From: an uncultured Faecalibacterium sp.
Lineage (GTDB): Bacteria > Bacillota > Clostridia > Oscillospirales > Ruminococcaceae
Assembly: GCA_900540455.1 (NCBI GenBank)
Contig: UQGD01000023.1
Coordinates: 1 to 36,240, forward strand
DNA length: 36,240 bases
Reading direction: 5' to 3'
Positions 23,867 to 31,375 of the stretch are shown piece after piece. Position numbers and translations under genes: made by a program. The stretch's first letter is position 1. The number at the start of each line of letters is the position of its first letter. The notes below the pieces were generated by a model. The model ran no database searches, was not told the origin of the DNA, and saw only the letters and a program-made list of their open reading frames with translations.

Positions 23867-24496
23867 ATGAGCAAGATCATCCGCATCCAAAAGCCCAGCG
23901 TGCTGCCAATCTATGGGGCAGGGCTGGCCTTTGTGCTGCTGTGTGCTGTGCTGCCGGTGTACCGGCTGTGGGCGCTGGCAGTGGCACTGGCGGGGACAGC
24001 TGTCGTTTTTGTGGCGGCAAAACGGGTCTGCCCGCCCCGCATCCTTGAAAAACAGGTGCCGTTCCATACCGGAGACGGGGACGTGGATCAGATGCTGGCG
24101 GCGATCCAGAAAGACCTGGACCGCCTGCATCTGCTGAACGATGCGCTGCCGGACCCGGAGCTTTCGGCGGCGATGGACCGCATGGAAAAAGCAGGCCGCT
24201 CGATTGTGGAAACCGTGGAGCAGACCCCGGCAAAGGCAAAACAGGCCCGGCGGTTTGCAAACTACTATCTGCCGGATGCCGTCAATGTGCTGGAACAGTA
24301 CGCAAAAATGGCCCGGCAGGGCGTCCATGGAGAAAATGCGGCTGCCATTCGCTCGGAGGTGGAGCACAACGCCGCTGCGATCGCCACAGCGTTTGAAAAC
24401 CAGCTGGATGCGTTGTATGCGGCTGAGAGCATGGACTTGTCCGCAGATCTGACGGTCCTGCGCAGTATGATGAAGAGCCAGGGACTGGACAACTGA
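23867..24496 (+). CDS. XpaC-like membrane protein (5-bromo-4-chloroindolyl phosphate hydrolysis family)
   Basis: A 209-residue protein with two membrane segments near the N-terminus (about 14-31 and 36-52) and a long helical cytoplasmic domain (about 65-205) rich in Ala, Glu and Leu. The pattern MLAAIQKDLDRLHLLNDALP and the FANYYLPDAVNVLEQYAKMA segment are typical of XpaC-family proteins, which are almost always next to TelA. The historic phosphatase assignment is doubtful; no catalytic motif is visible. It is first of a four-gene operon and is followed by telA after 38 bases. Confidence 0.88.
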   Translation: MSKIIRIQKPSVLPIYGAGLAFVLLCAVLPVYRLWALAVALAGTAVVFVAAKRVCPPRILEKQVPFHTGDGDVDQMLAAIQKDLDRLHLLNDALPDPELSAAMDRMEKAGRSIVETVEQTPAKAKQARRFANYYLPDAVNVLEQYAKMARQGVHGENAAAIRSEVEHNAAAIATAFENQLDALYAAESMDLSADLTVLRSMMKSQGLDN

Positions 24497-24534
24497 GGCC
24501 CTTGCCCGCTCATAAAAGAAAGGAAGGAATCAAG

Positions 24535-25683
24535 ATGGCAGATAACAACACTCTGAACTTTGACCTGGATGCCCCCGCCACCCCCACGCTGACCCTGGAC
24601 CCGGCCGAGGACCTGGCGGCGCCCCAGCCCCAAAAACAGGTGGCTCCGGACCCGCAGGCTGTGCGCCTGAGCCCGGAGGAGCAGGCGATGGTGGATAGCT
24701 TTGCACAAAAGATCGATATCACCAACAGCCAGCAGGTGCTGCAGTATGGCTCTGCCTGCCAGAAAAAAATCGGCGATTTCTCCGAGGCAGCTCTGGCCAA
24801 GGTCTCCACAAAAGACCTGGGCGAGGTGGGCGAGATGATCACCGACCTGATCGGCGAGCTGAAGAATTTTGACGCAGAGGAAGAGGAAAAGGGCCTGTTC
24901 GGCTTCTTTAAGAAAAAGTCCAACCAGATCGCAGCGCTGAAGAGCAAGTACGATAAGGCCGAGACCAACGTGGAGAACATCCAGTCTATGCTGGAGGGAC
25001 ACCAGGTCCAGCTGCTGAAGGACATTGCCATGCTGGATAAGATGTACGAGCTGAACATGGCCTACTTCAAGGAGCTGAGCATGTATATCCTGGCTGGCAA
25101 GCAGAAGCTGGCCGACGTGCGCACCGGTGCGCTGCAGCAGGCAATGGAAAAAGCCCGCACCTCCGGCCTGCCGGAGGATGCCCAGGCAGCCCGTGACCTG
25201 TCCGACCAGTGCGAGCGCTTTGAGAAAAAGCTCTATGACCTGGAGCTGACCCGGAACATCAGCCTGCAGATGGGGCCCCAGATCCGTCTGCTGCAGAACA
25301 ATAACTCCATGATGGCGGAGAAGATCCAGTCCACCATCGTCAACACCATCCCCCTGTGGAAGAACCAGATGGTGCTGGCGCTGGGTCTGGCACACAGCCA
25401 GCAGGCAATGCAGGCCGAGCGCGCTGTGACCGACATGACCAATGAGCTGCTGAAAAAGAACGCTGATGCCCTGAAGATGGGCACCTTGGAGACGGCACGG
25501 GAGTCGCAGCGGGGCGTGGTGGATATCGAGACCCTGCAGCAGACCAACAAGAGCCTGATCGAGACGCTGGACGAGCTGAACAAGATCCAGACCGAGGGGC
25601 GGGCAAAGCGGGCGGCAGCACAGCAGGAGCTGACCCGCATCGAGGACGAGCTGAAACAAAAGATGATGGAGATCCGCAACTAA
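24535..25683 (+). CDS. TelA-family toxic anion resistance protein
   Basis: A 382-residue cytoplasmic helical protein. After an acidic, Pro-rich N-terminus (1-45), helices and coiled coils dominate. Recognisable TelA segments are EEEEKGLFGFFKKKSNQIAA, LDKMYELNMAYFKELSMYIL and LLQNNNSMMAEKIQSTIVNT followed by IPLWKNQMVLALGL. TelA/YceH proteins are linked to resistance to tellurite and to antimicrobial and envelope stress, probably by acting with XpaC-type membrane proteins; the mechanism is unknown. The start at 24535 was chosen for AGGAAGGA just before it. The next gene begins one base after its stop. Confidence 0.93.
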   Translation: MADNNTLNFDLDAPATPTLTLDPAEDLAAPQPQKQVAPDPQAVRLSPEEQAMVDSFAQKIDITNSQQVLQYGSACQKKIGDFSEAALAKVSTKDLGEVGEMITDLIGELKNFDAEEEEKGLFGFFKKKSNQIAALKSKYDKAETNVENIQSMLEGHQVQLLKDIAMLDKMYELNMAYFKELSMYILAGKQKLADVRTGALQQAMEKARTSGLPEDAQAARDLSDQCERFEKKLYDLELTRNISLQMGPQIRLLQNNNSMMAEKIQSTIVNTIPLWKNQMVLALGLAHSQQAMQAERAVTDMTNELLKKNADALKMGTLETARESQRGVVDIETLQQTNKSLIETLDELNKIQTEGRAKRAAAQQELTRIEDELKQKMMEIRN

Positions 25684-25684
25684 G

Positions 25685-26386
25685 ATGGCAAATGCTGATT
25701 TTGACCGGTCCGATCCGGGCTTTGCATCCCAGGCATTTGGAACGGCTGATGCCTGCGAATCGCCTGTCCAGACCCCCTTACAGCGTCGGCTGGCAGCAGC
25801 AGAGGCGCATCTGCCTGCCCCGCTGACAAAGCCGGTGGTGGCTGTGGCGCTGTGCCTGGTGCTGATGCTGGGCGGCGCAGTGGGCCTGGGCGGAGCAAAG
25901 CTCCGGGGGGCCTACAACCAAGCAAAGAACTGGTATACGGTCGGTGTGCCGGCAGACGGGGGGTACACCCTCAGCGAGGAGCTGGCTGTCCGGGAGAATA
26001 CGGCAGCCAATGTGCTGACCACCGCCCAGAATCAGGGCCTGGCCGACAGCCCGGAGTACCAGGCGGCGCAGACTGCTTTGCAGCAGTTTGCGGCCTGCCG
26101 TGCCAACGCGCAAGCGCCCGGTGGGATGCACACGATGTACGAAGCCAATGCAGTTCTGGGGGCGGCAGTCGACCAGCTGTACGCAGCGCTGCAGCAGCGG
26201 GCGGAAGACCCTATGAAGATGGGAGCGGTGCAGGGACAGTATGGGCAGTTCAACAGTGCCGGCACCATCCTGGGAGAGCTGCAGTATAATAAGGCGGTTT
26301 CCGATTATCAGAACAAGACCTCCGGCGGCTGGGCTGCAGTGCTGAAAGGTCTGTTCGGCGTACAGGAGGTGGAGCAGTTCGTATGA
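25685..26386 (+). CDS. LemA-like membrane protein (divergent)
   Basis: A 233-residue protein. A cytoplasmic N-terminus of about 48 residues precedes one membrane segment (about 49-67: PVVAVALCLVLMLGGAVGL) and a helical outer domain. The end, GELQYNKAVSDYQNKTSG, matches the YNxAVxxYN signature of LemA proteins, but the rest is divergent and the long N-terminal tail is unusual. LemA proteins commonly sit next to TPM-domain proteins, as here. There is no close Shine-Dalgarno site (GGAG lies 13 bases away), so translation probably depends on coupling to telA, whose stop ends one base before. The stop overlaps the next start. Confidence 0.6.
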   Translation: MANADFDRSDPGFASQAFGTADACESPVQTPLQRRLAAAEAHLPAPLTKPVVAVALCLVLMLGGAVGLGGAKLRGAYNQAKNWYTVGVPADGGYTLSEELAVRENTAANVLTTAQNQGLADSPEYQAAQTALQQFAACRANAQAPGGMHTMYEANAVLGAAVDQLYAALQQRAEDPMKMGAVQGQYGQFNSAGTILGELQYNKAVSDYQNKTSGGWAAVLKGLFGVQEVEQFV

Positions 26387-27297
26387 TGCAGCGCCTGAAA
26401 AAGACGGCTGCGCTGGCAGTCACACTGGCTTTGAGCCTGCTGGCTCTGGCCACCCCGGCACTGGCTGCAAAAGCCCAGCTGCCGGAGCTGCCCAAGGGAC
26501 AGTGTGTGGTGGATGAGGCAGGTGTGCTGAGCCAGAACACGGTCCAGCTGGTAGAGCAGCTGAACGGTCAGCTGGAGGCCAACTGCCAGGGAGCGCAGAT
26601 CGGTGTACTGACCGTAGAATACACCGGCAATCTTTCCACAGAGGAATATGCTGTCCAAGCCTTCAATGCGTGGGGCATCGGCAGCGCAAAAGAGGACAAC
26701 GGCGTATTGATCCTGCTGGTGATGGAATCGCCGCTGTACAAAGACGGCGACTACTATCTGACTATTGGCGATGGATTCCGCAATACGACCATGGATAAGC
26801 AGGCCAGCGCCATTGCGCAGACTATGGAGACTGCGTTTGCCCGCCAGGATTATGACGATGCAGTGGAGATCTGTGCGCAGAATGCAGCGCAGACCATTGC
26901 GGGAGTGTATGGCACTTCTTTGACCGGCGGCGGGTCCTATCAGCCCCAGCCGGAACCCCAGGGACCGGGCTTCTTTGCGGTGCTGTTTGACATCGCATTG
27001 TTTTTGATGGTGGCCTGGGTGGTCATGAATGCGGTGTTTGCGCCCATTGGACGGCGGACGAACTTCTGCTTTGGGCCTTTCTGGTGCTGGGGCCCGCCCC
27101 GCGGACCCCGGCGCCCGCCTCGTCCGCCCCGCCGTCCGCCCTATGGCGGCGGTTTTGGCGGTTTTGGCGGCATGGGCGGCGGCTCCAGCTTTGGCGGCTT
27201 TGGGGGCGGACGTTCCGGCGGCTTTGGAGGCGGCGGCAGCTTTGGCGGTATGGGTGGCGGCTCCAGCCATGGCGGCGGCGGCGGCCGCGGCCGCTGA
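26383..27297 (+). CDS. TPM-domain (YgcG-like) membrane protein with Gly-rich tail
   Basis: A 304-residue protein. A signal peptide (about 1-28, ending ATPALA) leads to a TPM domain (about 40-175) with VVDEAGVLSQNTVQLVEQLN, IGVLTVEYTG, AWGIGSAKEDNGVLILLVM and YYLTIGDGF. A membrane segment near 207-225 follows, then an Arg/Pro-rich stretch and about 60 residues almost only of Gly, Phe and Ser (GGFGG and GGGSSFGG repeats). TPM proteins have been linked to photosystem assembly in plants, weak phosphatase activity and envelope functions in bacteria. It pairs with the LemA-like protein and ends the operon. The repetitive tail is encoded by GGC-rich DNA that is prone to slippage. Confidence 0.9.
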   Translation: MMQRLKKTAALAVTLALSLLALATPALAAKAQLPELPKGQCVVDEAGVLSQNTVQLVEQLNGQLEANCQGAQIGVLTVEYTGNLSTEEYAVQAFNAWGIGSAKEDNGVLILLVMESPLYKDGDYYLTIGDGFRNTTMDKQASAIAQTMETAFARQDYDDAVEICAQNAAQTIAGVYGTSLTGGGSYQPQPEPQGPGFFAVLFDIALFLMVAWVVMNAVFAPIGRRTNFCFGPFWCWGPPRGPRRPPRPPRRPPYGGGFGGFGGMGGGSSFGGFGGGRSGGFGGGGSFGGMGGGSSHGGGGGRGR

Positions 27298-27359
27298 GTT
27301 TTCCACCACGCTTGAAAGAATGGTAGAAAACCCATCCGCATACGCCCCATAAGATGCAA

Positions 27360-27396
27360 AAAACTCTCCCCCTGGGATAGCCAGGGGGAGAGTTTT
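27360..27396. terminator. Bidirectional terminator
   Basis: A perfect 16-bp stem (27360-27375 with 27381-27396), AAAACTCTCCCCCTGG, between the convergent TPM and upp genes. Confidence 0.92.
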
Positions 27397-27428
27397 ACGT
27401 TTTAGATAAACAGCAGCGGAAAGCTGTC

Positions 27429-28055
27429 TTACTTGGTGCCGTAGATACGGTCGCCGGCGTCGCCCAGACCGGGGACGATGTAGCCGTTCTCGTTCAGGCA
27501 GGTGTCCTGTGCGCCGATGTAGATATCCACATCAGGGTGTGCATCGTGCAGAGCCTTGATGCCTTCCGGTGCAGCGATCAGGCCGATGAACTTGATGCGC
27601 TTTGCGCCGTGCTTCTTGATCTGAGTGATGGCGTCAATAGCGCTGCCGCCGGTAGCCAGCATGGGGTCCAGCACCATCACGTCACGCTCGGCGATATCCA
27701 GGGGCAGCTTGCAGAAGTACTCCACAGGCTGCAGAGTGGTCTCGTCCCGGTACAGGCCGATGAAGCCCACCTTGGCAGCGGGCAGCAGGGTCAGCATACC
27801 GTCCAGCATGCCCATGCCAGCCCGCAGGATGGGGACCAGGGCCAGCTTGCGGCCTGCCAGCACCTTGGTCTTTGCCATGGTGATGGGGGTCTCGATCTCG
27901 ACCTCCTCCATGGGCAGGTCGCGGGTAGCCTCGTAGCACAGCAGGGTGGCGATCTCGCTCACGAGGTCACGGAACTCCTTGGTGCCAGTCTGTTTGTTGC
28001 GCAGCAGGCTGATCTTGTGCTGCAGCAGGGGATGCTCAACGATCATAGGGGTCAT
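27429..28055 (-). CDS. upp: Uracil phosphoribosyltransferase
   Basis: A 208-residue enzyme making UMP from uracil and PRPP (pyrimidine salvage). It has normal length and the family pattern: IVEHPLLQHKISLLRNKQT at the start, PILRAGMGMLDGML, YRDETTLQPVEYFCKLP, the PRPP-binding motif VMVLDPMLATGGSA and the uracil-binding end ENGYIVPGLGDAGDRIYGTK. Last gene of the leftward tsaE-tsaB-rpiB-upp unit, 50 bases after rpiB, with its own AAAGGAG site. Codons are strongly biased, suggesting good expression. Confidence 0.97.
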   Translation of the reverse strand: MTPMIVEHPLLQHKISLLRNKQTGTKEFRDLVSEIATLLCYEATRDLPMEEVEIETPITMAKTKVLAGRKLALVPILRAGMGMLDGMLTLLPAAKVGFIGLYRDETTLQPVEYFCKLPLDIAERDVMVLDPMLATGGSAIDAITQIKKHGAKRIKFIGLIAAPEGIKALHDAHPDVDIYIGAQDTCLNENGYIVPGLGDAGDRIYGTK

Positions 28056-28105
28056 AAGAACACGCTCCTTTAGTATATAAAAAATTTATCTGACAAACAT
28101 GGGGC

Positions 28106-28552
28106 TCAGCGCTGCTCGATAGCAGTGAGCTTGGCGATCCGGTTTTCGTGCCGGCCACCCTCAAACGGAGTGGACAGGAACAGATCCACCAGCTGGCAGG
28201 CCAGGCCGGCGCCCACCACACGGCCGCCCAGGCACAGTGCGTTGGCGTCGTTGTGGCGGCGGGTGTACTCACAGCTGAAGCTGTCCGAGCAGCAGCAGGC
28301 ACGGATGCCCTTGACCTTGTTGGCTGCCATGCTGATGCCTACACCGGTGCCGCAGAACAGCAGGGCGCGCTCGCACTCACCGCTGACCACAGCGTCACAG
28401 GCAGGCAGAGCCATGTCCGGGTAGTCTACACTCTCGGTGCTGTGGGTGCCAAAGTCGATCACCTGGATGCCCTGGGCCTCCAGATGGGCCTTTACGGCCT
28501 CCTTCAGTTCAAAGCCGCCGTGGTCGGCAGCCATTGCAATGGGTTTTGCCAT
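28106..28552 (-). CDS. rpiB: Ribose-5-phosphate isomerase B
   Basis: A 148-residue RpiB/LacAB-family isomerase interconverting ribose-5-phosphate and ribulose-5-phosphate. Visible are DHGGFELK (substrate His11 region), YPDMA, the phosphate loop with catalytic Cys67 in FCGTGVGISMAANK, and RRHNDANALCLGGRVVG with the second active-site His. It is of usual length. It supplies ribose phosphate for PRPP, which matches the next gene, upp. AAGGA precedes the start; the tsaB stop lies 18 bases upstream. Confidence 0.95.
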   Translation of the reverse strand: MAKPIAMAADHGGFELKEAVKAHLEAQGIQVIDFGTHSTESVDYPDMALPACDAVVSGECERALLFCGTGVGISMAANKVKGIRACCCSDSFSCEYTRRHNDANALCLGGRVVGAGLACQLVDLFLSTPFEGGRHENRIAKLTAIEQR

Positions 28553-28570
28553 AACAAGAAACGTCCTTTC

Positions 28571-29278
28571 TCATCCATTCTGTGGGCTTTGGGCGGCCAG
28601 CCGCTCGGCGCGTTCCCGCTCGGCCTGGCTCAGCCGGTGATAATCCGGCAGCAGAGCCTCCGGGGGCACAGCCAGCCCTTCCTGGGCCATCCGACGGCCC
28701 ACCATTGCCACCGCAGCGCCGCGGGGAGTCCGCAGTGCAGGGGGCACAGCCAGCACGCCGGGGATCTGGCTGTATTCATTATAACACAGAGCAGCCCCGT
28801 CACCAACAAAAAACACAGGCTTTTTGCAATTTTGCACAAAAGATGCCAGATCTTTCACTGCACGGGCCCCGTCCTCCATCAGCCGCTGGTGGGTAGCCAG
28901 GTCAAATGCAGCGCTGTACACCTGCGCCCGGCGTGCATCCAGGGCGCAGACCACGGTGCCCTCGCCGCTGTGGGCGTAGGCCAGCGCTTCCAGCGTGGAA
29001 ACCGGCGCACAGGGGGTATTGTGGGCAAAGGCCAGCCCCTTGACGGCAGCCAGGCCGATGCGCAGCCCGGTAAAGCTGCCCGGCCCGGCATTGACGGCAT
29101 ACAGGTCGATATCAGCGCATTTCATGCCGCAAAGGTGCAGGCAATGGTCCACCAAGGGCATCAGTGTCTCGCTGTGGGTATGGCCTGCATCCAGGCTGCA
29201 CTCGTACAGCAGATGCTCGTCCTGCATCAGGGCGACCCCCAGGGTCTTGCCCGCAGTATCAACGGCCAAAATATTCAT
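28571..29278 (-). CDS. tsaB: tRNA threonylcarbamoyladenosine biosynthesis protein TsaB
   Basis: A 235-residue ASKHA-fold protein with MNILAVDTAGKTLGVALM, the GPGSFTGLRIGLAAVKGLA signature and ALDARRAQVYSAAF. TsaB is the scaffold partner of TsaD in forming t6A at position 37 of ANN-decoding tRNAs; TsaB itself does not need a full ATPase site. The start at 29278 overlaps the stop of tsaE (ATGA-type), the normal tsaE-tsaB layout; an in-frame start at 29386 would overlap tsaE by far more. The C-terminal tail is Arg/Glu-rich. Confidence 0.95.
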   Translation of the reverse strand: MNILAVDTAGKTLGVALMQDEHLLYECSLDAGHTHSETLMPLVDHCLHLCGMKCADIDLYAVNAGPGSFTGLRIGLAAVKGLAFAHNTPCAPVSTLEALAYAHSGEGTVVCALDARRAQVYSAAFDLATHQRLMEDGARAVKDLASFVQNCKKPVFFVGDGAALCYNEYSQIPGVLAVPPALRTPRGAAVAMVGRRMAQEGLAVPPEALLPDYHRLSQAERERAERLAAQSPQNG

Positions 29279-29700
29279 AGCGCAGCCCCCTCGATGGTAA
29301 TGCGGCGGGTCTCCTCGTCCAGACGCTGGATGTCCACCCGTACCGGGTGTTCCAAAGCCAGCAGGTCGGCAAAGTTCTCGCTCCATTCGGCGGCCACCAC
29401 GGCCCCCTCGTCCAGATAATCATAAAAGCCGGCGGCGCACAGGTCGGCTTCAGTGGAGATGCGGTACAGGTCAAAATGCGCCAGCGGCCGTGGGCCGCGG
29501 TAATAATTCACGATCGCAAAGGTGGGGCTGCTGACTGGGTCGGTGCAGCCCAGGCCGTCGGCCAGCCCTTCACAAAAAGCAGTTTTGCCAGCGCCCAGCC
29601 CGCCGGTAAAAGCCACCAGCGTCCCGGGGGACAGAACGGCGGCCAGCTGCCGCCCCAGCGCCACAGTCTCGGCGCGGGAATGGGTGATGAATTCAGACAT
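29275..29700 (-). CDS. tsaE: tRNA threonylcarbamoyladenosine biosynthesis ATPase TsaE
   Basis: A 141-residue P-loop ATPase. The Walker A motif is GGLGAGKT (33-40), followed by SSPTFAIVNYY, the Walker B-like HFDLYRI and VAAEWSEN. TsaE drives the TsaD-TsaB cycle for t6A formation. It is first in the operon; the leader contains a terminator-like hairpin (29720-29741) between the promoter and the start, so expression may be attenuated. Confidence 0.95.
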   Translation of the reverse strand: MSEFITHSRAETVALGRQLAAVLSPGTLVAFTGGLGAGKTAFCEGLADGLGCTDPVSSPTFAIVNYYRGPRPLAHFDLYRISTEADLCAAGFYDYLDEGAVVAAEWSENFADLLALEHPVRVDIQRLDEETRRITIEGAAL

Positions 29701-29719
29701 GGGTCGTTACCTCTATCAT

Positions 29720-29741
29720 AAAAAAGGGGGACGGCGTCCCC
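29720..29741 (-). terminator. Terminator-like hairpin in the tsaE leader
   Basis: On the minus strand GGGGAC-GCC-GTCCCC followed by C and six T. It lies between the promoter at 29752 and the tsaE start at 29700, where only an attenuator makes sense. Confidence 0.6.
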
Positions 29742-29751
29742 GCCATCCCTC

Positions 29752-29780
29752 AGTATAATATAAAATATAGAAAAGTGCAA
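29752..29780 (-). promoter_or_regulatory. Promoter of the tsaE operon
   Basis: On the minus strand TTGCAC (29780-29775), 17 bases, TATACT (29757-29752). Confidence 0.7.
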
Positions 29781-29824
29781 TTCTTTTTGGGGGGAAAGGC
29801 CGCTTCCGTGCAGCTGCAAGCGGT

Positions 29825-31003
29825 TCAGGCAGCCTGCTGCGGAGCGGACGCCGGGAGTGTGGGCAGGACAGCATCGGCCCGGCCCTGGATCAGGGGATAG
29901 GCTGCCGCAGCGTGGGGCCGCCGTCCGCCCTGTGAGTGATACCAGATCAGGTCATCGGTGCCGTAAAGGTCCATGGAGCGCTGTACCGCAGTGGCGACAG
30001 GGTCTCCGGCGATCATAAAGTTGACCGTGGCCCAGAGCATGCTGCGGGCATAAACGGCATAGACGTTGTTGACAAAGCCCACCACGGATTCTGCGCCGCC
30101 AGCCAGCAGGGCATCGGCCATGGCCAGGTCCACGCTGCCGTCCACGCCGTAGAACTCACAGGTCTCGGAATACACGATGGTGCCGTCCAGCCGGCCGCCC
30201 CAGTAGGCAGAGCGGAAGAAATCCGGCGTGATGCAGTAGCGCCCGTTGACCTTGATGACCCGGTGGCACAGCAGGTCAAAGCCGTAGAGCAGATCTTTAT
30301 ACAAGGTAGAGCGCTCGGTCAGCAGGATCACCGGCTGGGTGCGCAGCCGCCGCAAAAGCAGGCCGGTCTGGTATGTATAGTACGCACCGTGGGCGCTCAG
30401 TACACAGAGGTCGTACCGGTCCATCTGCCGCAGGTCCGACACTGTTACAGCCGAGTCCATCCGGGTGTCCAGCCCAAGAGCGGTCCAAAACGCCTGCATA
30501 TAAGCATAATAAGGGTAACGGGTGCTGCTGGAAGCATCGTCGAAGGCATAGTAGACCATGGCGGAACCGCTTGTGCCCGCCCGGGATGGAGCGGGGGAAA
30601 GAGGCGGCTCCCCCAGCTCAAAGTTTTCAAGCTCGGGGGTCTCCAGCAGGACGCCGCCCCAGGCGCCGCAGGTGTAAGCGTAGGAGACCAGATCGTTCTC
30701 CATATCGGCATAGATGGAGCCGGGCTGCACCAGGCCATCCTCGGAGAGCTGGCGCAGGCAGTCCACCGCAGCCTGCATCCGGGCTTCCGGCTCCAGGGCG
30801 GCAAATTCCGGGCTGTCGGTCAAGGCAGAGACCGCCTGGTCTGCCTGCTGCATCTGCTGTGCTTCGGCAGCGGTCAGAGCGGCAGGGGGGTCCTGCGGCG
30901 CGGCAGCATAGGCAGCCGGGCCGGATAAAACGGTCAGCAGCAGGGCCAATGCACAGACAGCGCAGACCATGCGGCGGAAGGAAGAGGTCGAAGGGGTGTT
31001 CAT
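29825..31003 (-). CDS. Secreted CHAT/caspase-like protein, function unknown
   Basis: A 392-residue protein with a signal peptide (basic FRRM, then a hydrophobic stretch ending near AAYAAA, residue about 35). The C-terminal half looks like a clan CD (caspase/CHAT) fold: DLCVLSAHGAYY with His205, a strand and GTIVYSETCEFYG with Cys282, then DLAMADALLAGGAESVVGFV, which matches the stretch after the catalytic Cys in CHAT domains (AxAFLxAGAxSVVG). The N-terminal 35-130 is helical (ALTAAEAQQMQQADQAVSAL). This makes a His-Cys dyad plausible, but it is motif reading only. The start at 31003 was chosen for GGAGG 11 bases upstream and for the signal peptide. A weak hairpin (29801-29824) follows. Its divergent neighbour is a SEDS protein. 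Confidence 0.6.
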   Translation of the reverse strand: MNTPSTSSFRRMVCAVCALALLLTVLSGPAAYAAAPQDPPAALTAAEAQQMQQADQAVSALTDSPEFAALEPEARMQAAVDCLRQLSEDGLVQPGSIYADMENDLVSYAYTCGAWGGVLLETPELENFELGEPPLSPAPSRAGTSGSAMVYYAFDDASSSTRYPYYAYMQAFWTALGLDTRMDSAVTVSDLRQMDRYDLCVLSAHGAYYTYQTGLLLRRLRTQPVILLTERSTLYKDLLYGFDLLCHRVIKVNGRYCITPDFFRSAYWGGRLDGTIVYSETCEFYGVDGSVDLAMADALLAGGAESVVGFVNNVYAVYARSMLWATVNFMIAGDPVATAVQRSMDLYGTDDLIWYHSQGGRRPHAAAAYPLIQGRADAVLPTLPASAPQQAA

Positions 31004-31077
31004 CACGTTGGAGTCCTCCACGAAGGGTGCGGGCATGGCCCGCACAAAAACGATGGACAAAGTCCATGAATATCTCC

Positions 31078-31106
31078 ATTGTAGGATTCAGACGGAGCTT
31101 TGTCAA
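31078..31106 (-). promoter_or_regulatory. Promoter of the CHAT-like gene
   Basis: On the minus strand TTGACA (31106-31101), 17 bases, TACAAT (31083-31078). Two small hairpins, ATGGAC-TTT-GTCCAT and GTGCGGGC-CAT-GCCCGCAC, lie in the leader. Confidence 0.8.
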
Positions 31107-31307
31107 GCGATGGGAGAGGATTTTGCAAAGCTCTCACATGCGGGAAAGTTTGGAAACGGCTGCAGCAGGGCATTGCACCTGCCATCGTGGATTTGAAGAA
31201 GAAAAGCGGCTCCGCTGCCGAAAAAGGGAGGGATGGATCTTTGCATCTTTTTTTGCTGCCGGTCGCACAGGATACGGCACGGCAGCAAAAGAAACCCCTG
31301 CTTGTGC

Positions 31308-31336
31308 TTGCGCCGGCGGGTGCGGCGCGGTATACT
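31308..31336 (+). promoter_or_regulatory. Promoter of the SEDS gene
   Basis: TTGCGC (31308-31313), 17 bases, TATACT (31331-31336). It rules out translation from any start upstream of about 31340. Between it and the divergent promoter, 31107-31307 holds no gene; an 11-bp inverted repeat TTTTGCTGCCG...CGGCAGCAAAA (about 31248-31289) is present. Confidence 0.75.
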
Positions 31337-31375
31337 AGAGAACAAAGACGGAACAAACGAAAGGACGGTGCTTTT

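Noticed and set aside
24265..25659. A 464-codon minus-strand frame across telA
   Set aside because: It is antisense to TelA, with a Leu/His/Gln-rich composition and no start signal.
27029..27352. Alternative frames over the Gly-rich tail of the TPM protein
   Set aside because: Simple GGC repeats open all frames; only the TPM frame has a signal peptide and a domain.
28148..29419. A 423-codon plus-strand frame across rpiB, tsaB and tsaE
   Set aside because: It crosses three conserved genes on the other strand and has no motif.
31100..31375. A 92-residue N-terminal extension of the SEDS protein
   Set aside because: The promoter at 31308-31336 lies within it, its residues are not membrane-like or conserved-looking, and the TTG at 31376 has a ribosome site.
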